Source: Colius striatus (lineage: Eukaryota > Chordata > Aves > Coliiformes > Coliidae). Taken from it: a DNA stretch of 64,000 bases. Both the position numbers and the translations under genes were made by a program. Positions 54,783 to 64,000 of the stretch are shown in pieces. The notes beneath the pieces were generated by a model that saw nothing but the letters and a program-made list of their open reading frames with translations, searched no databases and was not told the origin of the DNA. The DNA lies in contig NC_084759.1 of assembly GCF_028858725.1 (NCBI RefSeq), positions 86,844,944 to 86,908,943 of the forward strand, given 5' to 3'. Each line of letters starts with the position of its first letter. Position 1 is the stretch's first letter.

Positions 54783-57700
54783 AAGATGATTCCCTTAGCC
54801 AGTTGTAATGAAACTCCCTGACCTGCTGCACACTTATACCAGAGGCTTTTTGTCCCCTCAAACTCTGAAAAAGGAGTTCTGTGTTTATTAATAAATCACT
54901 GACTTCCTAAAACATATAAAAGAATAAGCAGATGAGAGATTCTCAGTTCTTTCAAAGGTTAGCTACATTAAATCCTGCTAAATAGCACGTCATGCATTAA
55001 CAGTCATGGTCTGAATATGCAGTTTTTCTAAAAACTAGGATACATGAATGAAATGGATAGCACTGAAATACAAACATATGAAACAACTAGTTTGAGTGCT
55101 CCCTACTCATCAACAGGGCACAGAAGGAGATCAGTGGTATTGTTTTAAGGAAATGGTACTGTCTTCTAGGATGGTAAAAGAGTAAAGCCCTTCCTCCAAA
55201 TGGTTGCCTAGTCTACAGAAGTTCCCCAAATCAGTGGTTTCACTGGTAAACCACCTTAGATACACACTTTTTCTTAATAAAACATATTTTACAACAGTTA
55301 CATTAGATATAAAGCCCACATCTGTGTTAAATTCTTAGACAGTTGTGGCTGCAACACCACCTCAGCTTCCCAAGCATGACATACAGTGCTTCTCATTCAC
55401 TTGGAGGAGAAGACTGAAGCAGCAGGCTACAGGTGAGCTGGGCCTTCTCTGGTACATACACACACAGGCAAATGAAATACGAATTTTCTTAAGTTTTAAT
55501 CTACAATAAAAATGCTAGTCTGACTGTTTGTCATGCATGCCCCAAAGAGAAACCACCCTGGTTGCAAAATAGGTCTTCCTCTTTTCAGTCTTGTAAGACT
55601 TTCTCTGCTGGGTGGGGACTTTCTGCCTTTCAGTCTTCAAACAGTGGGTTAAACCCAATTAGAAACAGAAAAACAAAGAGCTGCCTGTGAAACACAAAGT
55701 AGCTTAGAACAAACAAGAAAGAATGTTAGGGTCTCATGGTACTTTTTCTCAGGATCCTGCTCTGGTTTGGAGTGTTCTTAGCAAATTAATGTTGACTGTT
55801 CCTATCTTTTCATCTTTCAGTGAGTTCTTTGAACAATTCATAGCCAGGTGTAAGCTCTGACACCTCAGACACATAGGTATATATGCTGAAAGGATGTTAG
55901 GGGCATACATTAAGATGTTAGCAGTTATAAACGTTGGCAGGATCAGGATCCTTATGCCTGACTGTGTACAGCAGTGTCAGTCCCACAGACACAAGCCAGA
56001 GTAGTTATTTGTCACCAACCACACACTTGGTTTTGCATTTCATACAGACTTTAGTAACCTGCTGGTCTCATTTACATTCACCACACACAGACTGCCAGCA
56101 AAATTAATTACAGTAGAGTGGAAAAGTGTTGAGAGACTTGCTTACAACTGTTTTCCATCCCTGTTCTGCACCACTGCTAACTCCCTTCCCTCCCTATTCA
56201 CTGCTGCACCTCTGCCTACCTAACTGGTGTATCTCTGCCCACCCAGCTACCACCGAATTCACTCTGTCTTTATCTACCAATTGTTGCTGCCATCTCTTCA
56301 CTTACCCTGTCCTTCTCACTCCCCATCTCTCCAAGTTTACTGGAGATCTCCAGCCCCCACAATCTTTTTGCCACTTTTGCAAGTGTTTGTGCTCACTGCA
56401 AGTGCAGGGAGAGGTACGAGGGCTTCGTTCAGAGCTCCAACTACTACGGTGTGCGTCTCATATAATGATTCACCTGCAATCTCCCCTGTCACTACAAGTA
56501 GACCTGGGCTATAGCCACCTCTCCACTGCCCAAACAGACTGCTTTAGTCCCCTTCTGTAATATTCTCTCCCCCTGCATAACGATTTTTAACTTAAATTCT
56601 ATAGTGAAGGAAATTTCTGAGCTGCTCTGTTGTAGTATTTCAGCATGCGTGAGCCAAATGATGTGCTTTTATCCTGCAAAACATACTTGCATTTGACTCT
56701 GTATTTCATTTGCATTGTTCAGAAATGAGGGAAATGGCCAAAGAACTTGCTTCCCCCACCAAATACCTATCCACTTTGCAGAGTATTATCATACAGGAAG
56801 GGAGGGAAAGACCATCCAAGGAGGAGTCAGGCCTTCTCTCTCTTGGAACAGATGCTTTGTAAATCTGGAAAGAATTCACAAAACAAAGTGCCCTGCAAAT
56901 AACTCTTTGGTTTCTTTTGTTTTGTACTTATAGGTCAACTGGTGTTAAGACCAGAAAATATGAAAATGCCATTTACCATGAGTTTTCTGGTCTTCAGGAA
57001 AGTGGATTGCAGAAACATCCTTGTTCAGGTCACCTTTGAAGTAAGGTGTAGATGCTTCTTGTGCTGGTTTTGTCTTTTTACACTCCTGTGAGTTATACTG
57101 GACCATGCAAAAGTCCTGGGTCTGCACAGCTGTAAGGCTTCTCTTTGAATCTCTGAGAAAATTCAAGTGGAATTTTCTTCACTGCAGAAATGGCACAGGG
57201 AAGAACTGTGACAAGGCAATTGCCATCATCTCTTTGCACTCTACAGCCCTAAATGCAGTTGTCAATACCAGTGTCAGTAGCAGGGCATTTTGTACAGCAA
57301 ATGTCCAGTTTCACATCACAGATTCTCCAACATCACAGGCCAAAGGGGTTTCCACTCTGCAGTTCACGCAGTCAGGGCACAAGTGAATATCCCTGCAGGA
57401 TGATGCAAAGCTGGTCAAGTTCCCATAAACAGCTACTAAAGACAGCTGTTGCTGTGGCTTTATCCTCCTCTCTGCCTTTCATCTGTGACAACTGATGATG
57501 GCTCAAGTCTGTTTTCAAGTGGTAAATTCACACAAACCCTCTGAGACTTTAACCTTGTTCAGACAGCAGCAAGGAAATAATGAGCAAAGGCTGACAAAAC
57601 AACTGTGAGAAACACTTTATAGAGCCAGTCTCCCTGAGGAGACAGAAAAAGAGCCTTGTAGCCTGTCAGCAGTTACCTTCTGTCCCAAAATTATTAAAGT

Positions 57701-58098
57701 TCCTCTCATCTGTTGGAAATGCATTAAATGCCTCACTGTAATAGAGCTGCAAATGGTTAAGTAAATATGTGGATCACTGTCCATCCCTGTTGTCCAGCTC
57801 ATGTGCATAAATTAAGAACTCAGTAGCAAAGACCTAACGATAGAAGCCAAAACAAATAATGATAATAACAGTGTGTAAAGGATAGCAACACAAGTTGCAG
57901 TGAAATATTGCTTACCAAGGACTAACTGATACCCAGTTACCCAATATTACTTTGCATTTACTTTACAGGAAACCTCTAAAGATAATAGTCTCTGCCACAG
58001 TTATTGCTGCAGCTGGAAGTGAGCTTTTTCCCTGCCATCTCACACCCTCTGGGGCCTACGTTGCAAAGCCAGGGAATCATGCCTCAAGTCAGTCACGG
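54783..58098. other. Intergenic sequence, no gene recognised
   Basis: Searched by eye on both strands for the last exons of DYNLT3, expected tail-to-tail with CYBB; none was found. A C/T-rich stretch at about 56150-56360 gives a long but low-complexity ORF. Confidence 0.45.
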
Positions 58099-58335
58099 AA
58101 CCACAGAATCACAGAATGGTAGGGGTTGGAAGGGACCTATAGAGATCATCGAGTCCAATCCCCCTGCTCAAGCAGATCCGTCTAGATCAGGTCCCACAGC
58201 AATATGTTGAGGCAGGTTTGAAAACCTCCCAAGACTCCACATCCTCCCTGGGCAGCTCCCTCACCCGCACAGCAAAATTTTCTCTTGTGTTCAAGTGGAA
58301 CTTCCTGTGTTCCAGCTTGTGTCCATTAGTCATTG
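58099..58335 (-). mobile_element. CR1 LINE 3' fragment
   Basis: Minus-strand CR1. The + strand reads accacagaatcacagaatgg, ggttggaagggacctataga, gagtccaatccccctgctca, ggcagctccctcacccgcac, aagtggaacttcctgtgttc. Confidence 0.93.
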
Positions 58336-60925
58336 CTGCTGGTAATTTAATGAATGCCTCAATGCCTTTATTTGCCTTAATCTGTCAGATGTTCAGCTGG
58401 TACCACTGTTGAAGAGCCATCATAATGAATGATCATTTGAGGACTGCAGGTTCCTATGCCCGCACATCACTGCCTGGGGCACACCAGCAGCTTTTCCCCA
58501 AGCAACCTCTGAATAGCAGCTCTCCTCCAGGATAAACATGGTGAGATGAGTGTTGGCCTCAGCACTGTATTACAGTGCTGATACATTAGCATATTTAGAG
58601 TACCTGGCAGAGTACCTTGTTAACAACCTGAAAGAAGACAATATCCTATTTAAGCCCTTTACACACTCACCCCCTCTGTAGGAACTTATATGCCTTACTT
58701 CCTTTCCAGGGTGGTGGGGTGGTTAATTATAAATTAGCAGGTTACAGGTACCAGCAACCGATTAAACATAAGGTCTCTGTAGCAACATTTGGGAATAGGA
58801 TCTTGAGGCCAGTGGAAAGGAAACTGTATTAATCAAGGAGAGGGATGATGAGAGTCATTAGAGTCTTGGCTTGTGAGGCTGAATAGAAAAGCCAGCATCT
58901 CCTAACTATTAGACTGGGAAAAAAAGAAAAAAAAGTCTGCATTTCTCAGACTTAGTCAGAGAGAGATTGATACAAGCAACTTACTACTAGGAAAACTTAA
59001 CAGGTGCATTTGCATTTATGTAATCATCAGAAACTAGCCCCAAACCTGAGAAAATTATGAAAGTTCTCATGTCACTTTCAAGTCATTTGCAAAGACTAAG
59101 CTGTAAACCATTAAGATAGCCACTTCCCATTTAGAAGTAACAGATGTTCCCTCCTTATGTAGTGGATGCCCACAGCCATTTAATTTGTTTCAAGATGCTG
59201 GGCCTTTCCATTCTTCCTCTACCAGTGCATAAAAGCACTGTTCCTTGCCAGCTATAATGGGGACAGCTTTTGTATTCTGTAACTGCACAAGCAGAGAAAA
59301 TACTGCTGGGGTAAGCTACCACATCGCTGCCTTATCTGCCCAGTAGGTAGTTACTCCTGTTGAGGAAAGTGTCACTGGGAAAGGCTGCCCAGGACTGGCC
59401 TTTGCCCATCTTCTAAATGCCACACAAGCTGCAAAGGGAACCTTTCAACTCGTTTGTCTTGTTCTCCACTCAACTCATGAATACTCTCATATTTTCAAAA
59501 ACTAATCAAAACAATTTCTTGATAATATAACTACCAGCCCTCCTTCTCTTCTATCTATAACTGAAAAAGTATTTTATACAATTGTTGATGTTGTCAAAGT
59601 AAGCCTTCTCTTGTCTGACTTCTAACTTGACTCTCAGAATGCTCAGACTAAAGTTTCTAAGTAGACAGATCCCTAGCCCTCTGTTGTCATTGCCCTTGAC
59701 ATATGAGTCAGCACCAACATGCACAGCCACAGCCTTCCTCAGAGATGCTCATCTCCATCCTCATCTTGAGACAACAGTTGACTCCAACTCCTCTCTAGTT
59801 TTGGGGTGGCTAACAATATCCCTTTTTTCGATTCTTAGGATTGTCTGTGTCCATCCATTGCAGTTTTCTCTTCACAAATGGAACACCTTTCAGACAGTAG
59901 ATGGGCTTTTCTTTTATGCTTCAATAACATCTAGCATAGCAGGGCATCGTTCTCAACTTAGTGCTTCTAGGTGATACAGTAATAATATCATTACACTAAT
60001 GACACTACTACTATTATTATTACAGAGGACCAGGATCACACATTCCTGTAGCTAATGTTTGAGCAACTCTTAAGCCAGGTTTCCAAGGTTTATTTGTTCA
60101 TTCTGTTTTCCTAAAGAGATTACATATGAGCTGAGAGAACAAGCAGATTACTGGAAAGGGAGAGAGAGAGACCAGGTTTTGTAACATCACCTCTCCTTCA
60201 GCGTTTTTCTTTTAAGTGGGAGTTTGCCTCTCATTTAAATCATTTACCTGTGTGGAAAATAAAAAAATAAATCGAGAGCTCTCCATTGCTTCTGAAGTTT
60301 CTGTTTCGGGTGTTGGTGTTTTCCATGCCCTTTCACACTGCCTCTCTTCTTTGCTTTTCTCCATTTTTAGTTTGGCATGTAGAAGTGAAAAGATTATGCA
60401 AATTGTTTTCAAGATGGTACAGCCCCTTGAAAGAAGGAGGACTGCAATATATAACCCCACTCTATTTTTAATTCCAAAACACCTGTTCCGTATCAATAGA
60501 AAAGACTACTGTTGCAGTCTAATACATGAACGGCAGTCTGGTGTCTCAAGAGGAAGTATTTTTAACAATAGAAACACTCAAGTTAAAAGTATGCCATATA
60601 TACAGTTAAGCACGTGTACAAAAAACGCTTACTTTTATGAGGCTCAACAGCGAATACAAAAATAGCCAAGGTCAGAAACGGGTGGGTGATTTATTGCATA
60701 CCCAGCTCGCAGCTGCTACCGCTGCCTTAACTCCCAAATTCCCGGCAGGGAAGTAAGCAGAGCGTCCTGGGGCTGCTGGCTAGCAGCGAAACAGTTTGCA
60801 GTCTCGTTTCCTGAAGGCTAAGACAATTTCACAGCAAACACGCGTTTCAAGAGGAATGGCATAACCGTAACTGCCCCAGACTGTGTTGTAAGAAAATTAC
60901 TGTTATGTGATATTACTACCACAGT
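58336..60925. other. Intergenic sequence, no gene recognised
   Basis: Ordinary AT-rich sequence with a short ATT/ACT-type triplet run near 59985-60022 (aatgacactactactattat). No gene could be supported. Confidence 0.5.
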
Positions 60926-61610
60926 TGCGGTATTTCCACCGCGGCTGCTCCCCACGCCAGTGACTGTGCTTGACTGCTCTCCCTCCCACCATCTCTCCTT
61001 TTCACGATCCTCTCTGACCAGCGCGGCACCGAGGTCTCTGCCAGCGGAGACTGTTGGCAGCCGCCACCAACCAGCCCCTGCGGGCAGGGAAGCGCCGAGC
61101 ACTGTAAATGGGGGCAGTGAAACGCAGGCGTGCGGAGGGTGCTCATGCGGGGAGCAGTTGTCTGTCCGGTACGCCGGGCCCTTTGCCACGGCGCAGCCGG
61201 CCCTCTCTTTCCTCCGCGGCGGAGGCGCCCGGGCCGTTACCGGTCGGCCGAGGAACCCAGAGGAGTTTCGGCCGCTTGGCCCTAGGCCCTGCCCATGGTC
61301 CCTGAGCCACCGCCAGGCCGCGCTGACCCAGGCGGGCCCTCTGCCCCGCGGGACGGCTCCCCTCAGGCCCGGCGGCTGCGCGTTTGCCGAGGCCGGCGGG
61401 GCTCGGGGAGCTCGTCCCGTCACGGGAGCCCGAGCTCGAGTGCATTCTCCCGCGGCGCCACCTGCTGCCGGCTCCGGCCCTCCACTCCGCCTCGGCCCTG
61501 CGGCGCCCGGAGGAGTGTTAGGGCCTCAGCGAGGCAGATGAGGGCTCCCCAAATCCCGAATACCGGCGGCCGATGTGGCTGTGCTGCCCTTCAGATACGA
61601 AGGTGTGGGC
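60926..61610. promoter_or_regulatory. Orphan CpG island, candidate promoter
   Basis: About 0.7 kb with high G+C and frequent CpG, flanked by AT-rich DNA. ORFs of 193-201 codons cross it on both strands, as expected from GC-rich sequence with few stops, and none resembles a known protein. It is probably the promoter of a gene whose coding exons lie outside the window or of a non-coding RNA. DYNLT3 is the next gene in human, but its N-terminal coding sequence was not seen here. Confidence 0.65.
61454..61468 (-). promoter_or_regulatory. CTCF-like binding motif
   Basis: The reverse complement reads GCAGCAGGTGGCGCC, agreeing with the CTCF core consensus CCAGCAGGGGGCGCT-type at nearly all informative positions. 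It lies within the orphan CpG island. Sequence match only; occupancy is unknown. Confidence 0.6.
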
Positions 61611-64000
61611 AGCTGAGTGGGTCCTCGAGCTCTCACCAGCTCTCACCAGCTCTGAACGGACTACCACGAAGCTGCTGTAGCTGGCAAGTGGATGTGCGGT
61701 GGCAGCTCACAATAAACACTCAAAATCCAGCAGTGTCATGGCATGTCTGGCCTCGGCTAAAGCCCACTTGCCACATCTGTGTTGCCCAGATGAGTTAGGT
61801 GGCATGGGAGCTTGCTAGATCCCACTCAGCAGCGGCAGAACTGCATGCTCCAAGAGGTTTGTGTTTGCTTCATGTGGAGCAATTCATGGTGGAAAACGTG
61901 TTTGACACTCAAAGACAACATTTTGCACAAAAAACCCCCACCCCAAGACAACTGCATAAATTGCTTAAGATGTCAAAGCAACAGTACAAAGAAATGAGCT
62001 CGGCAGGTCTCAGCACTGATTTCCTAAGCCTCAGTAGATCCAGATCAAAACCTTAAATTAAAACTACCATTTTTTCCCTTCCAAAGCCAGCTTTTGTAAA
62101 GTTGATCCCTACAAACAATCATGGCAGTTAACCCTCCGGGGGACCTATATGAGTGCCATGAAACATGCAAATATCATTTATCCAAACATTAGCAGACTAT
62201 CTAGCTACAATTGTGATTACAGTTTAATTTCCTAAAATGTTCAACTCAGGCATGAGTGCTATATAGCTATTACAGCACTGATCTGGGGAGTCCTTACATA
62301 TTTCTGAAGACATGTCAAACTAAAAAATGACATCACTCAAAACCCTGCAGTAGATCCTTGTGTGATTTTGTCAGACCGGTTCCAATGGCTATTGTAGAAG
62401 CCCACGCAGAAAACAAGCTCCCAGAGCTACTGCCTGAGATTGGACAGAGTCCTGACTGCCTCAAGCAGAGTGCTATCAGTACCAATAAAGGCAACCATAG
62501 CCTTGCTGTTACCTAGCCCTCTCACTTCTGCTGACTACTATCTCAATGCTAAATTGTATTATCCCTGGACAGGATATTTGTTTGTATGGATTCCATTGGA
62601 AGCCTTGTTCCCATACCTAGACATTGCTAAAGTTGAAATAAGCAATGAGAGTAAATTCTAAATGAACAAAATTACCTATGGATGACTCAAAATTGTTAGG
62701 GAAATGGACAAATAAAAGGGATGAACATAGTTATGTATATGTATGTGTGTGTCTGCACATTAAGAGTTACATACAGAAAGATCACATTTCTTTTTGTCAA
62801 ACAAGGAACTCATTTCCCTCATTCCCCTTTCCCTCAACCTTTAATTTTACCCAGGTGATCATGAACAAGCACTGAATAAAAGTTGTCTCAAAAAACTTCA
62901 GTAAACTCTACAAGAACAGATAGCAGAGAATGTTTAATTTCTTCCTAAGGTGTTTACAAATATTACGGGGGGCTTTGCAGACATGACAATGTTTCTGATT
63001 TGGGAGGTGCTGTTCAGAAATTATTCTAGTTGTATAAAGTATAGGCCTATGAGGAGGAGAACCTGCTGATTAGAAAGAAGTTTGAGTTCCTTGCAACTGA
63101 GATAGCTGGTCCGTCTTCCTGTGGATGGGGGATTTAAATGGCTTGGATTCTGGACACTGTGGTCTCCATACTGTGACAACACTTAAGTACAGATTACAAA
63201 CTCTGCAATTAACTTACAGATAGGGTAAAGCCATCTATTTAAAGTGGTAGTGTCATCACAAAACTTGTCTTTCTCTCTCTTTTCCTTCATGCACTTGGCG
63301 CTATGTGGCCCTGGAAGCTTCTTTGTGTGTAAGGGTAAGCGTCTGACACAAACACCAGTGACGTGTTTCTGTAATCCTGATTCTCCTTTGCAAGTCATTT
63401 TAGATCAGATGGTGGGATGGGAGTGACAACGGTGTTTGTAGCTGTCACTCTAGCCCTACTCTGTTCCTTTTCAGAAAACTTTTATGTAACAAAGCAAGCT
63501 GCTGTCACAGTGTGTTTCCTGTGTTTGAAAACAGATGCTTGATGGAACATGTGAGCTAAAACCTCTAGGTACCTGGTAGTGATTTAAACTCATGGGAGTT
63601 GAAAAATCTCCCTCAGTGGACTTGCAGCATTTGGCTGCAGCTTTCCTTCCATTGTGAGATGAAGACAGAAACCACTCCCACCTACAAGCCCACATCCACA
63701 CACCTCTTACCTGCCATAGACCCGAAGGGTTACAGCAACTCATGCGCAACGCAATGTAGATATGACCGCACAGCTTTGGAGCCACTTTGCAACTGAGTTT
63801 ACTGTTGCATTTACAGCATGCCACATCTGAGCTGAGACACTCCCAGAGACAAACTGATGCTGGCTTCAAGCTGGAAATGTCCTGCAGGTGCACAGGCAAA
63901 ACTTCCTGGCCCGGGATATTCTGACAGAGGGTGTCATCTGGCTCTGCGCTTGTGTCACACTGTGACTGTGCTAAAAAATCCCTCTCCAATTTAAATGAGA
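61611..64000. other. Intergenic sequence to the window end
   Basis: Contains a short direct repeat (tctcaccagc twice at about 61631-61650) and a minus-strand open frame at 63471-63989 with no recognisable family. No gene is supported. Confidence 0.45.

Noticed and set aside
56126-56560. 144-codon ORF in C/T-rich sequence
   Set aside because: Ser/Pro/Leu/Cys-rich translation from low-complexity pyrimidine sequence without known homology.
60818-61541. ORFs of 193-201 codons on both strands in the orphan CpG island
   Set aside because: Overlapping opposite-strand frames with biased composition and no family resemblance; explained by GC content.
63471-63989. 172-codon minus-strand ORF at the window end
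   Set aside because: No recognisable domain and no splice or promoter context; treated as chance, although an exon of an unseen gene cannot be excluded.

Overview
This window is vertebrate nuclear DNA, almost certainly from a bird. It has long introns with GT-AG borders, CpG-island promoters, several 5'-truncated CR1 LINE copies ending in the ATTCTATGA-type 3' tail, and LTR fragments of a type common in avian genomes. There is no sign of bacterial, phage or plasmid sequence. I cannot name the species; a neoavian bird is a guess from the LTR ends.

Two complete protein-coding genes lie head-to-tail on the + strand. XK (2105-17711, 3 coding exons, 444 aa) encodes the Kell-blood-group/XKR-family membrane protein. 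CYBB (32727-52755, 13 coding exons, 570 aa) encodes NOX2/gp91phox, the catalytic subunit of the phagocyte NADPH oxidase. Every exon was placed by reading codons across the splice sites. All exon lengths and intron phases agree with the human genes as I know them (XK 245/263/827; CYBB 45/96/111/85/146/191/130/93/254/163/147/125/127). The XK-CYBB order is that of human Xp21.1. The first ~360 bases end in a good poly(A) signal and probably belong to the 3' UTR of an upstream gene (LANCL3 in human synteny; not provable here).

Layout: 1-1600 upstream 3' end and spacer; about 1780-2560 CpG island with XK exon 1; 2350-11340 and 11604-16884 XK introns with CR1 and LTR debris; 17712-about 21300 probable XK 3' UTR; then intergenic sequence with an LTR mosaic (26.07-26.74 kb), an isolated GC-rich patch (27.09-27.29 kb) and a CR1. 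A solo LTR with 5-bp target duplications (31524-32478) ends 248 bp before the CYBB start codon. CYBB follows to 52755 with its 3' UTR, then gene-poor sequence with two more CR1s, and an orphan CpG island (about 60.93-61.61 kb) holding a strong CTCF-like motif. No gene can be assigned to that island. DYNLT3, next to CYBB in human, was not found in the remaining sequence.

The two genes are not known to act together. XK is a multi-pass protein that partners KEL and VPS13A; NOX2 makes superoxide in phagocytes. I found no convincing new biological system. The most noteworthy items are the LTR beside the compact myeloid CYBB promoter, the orphan CpG island with its CTCF-like site, two splice donors with a competing GT four bases downstream, and glycosylation-site turnover in NOX2.
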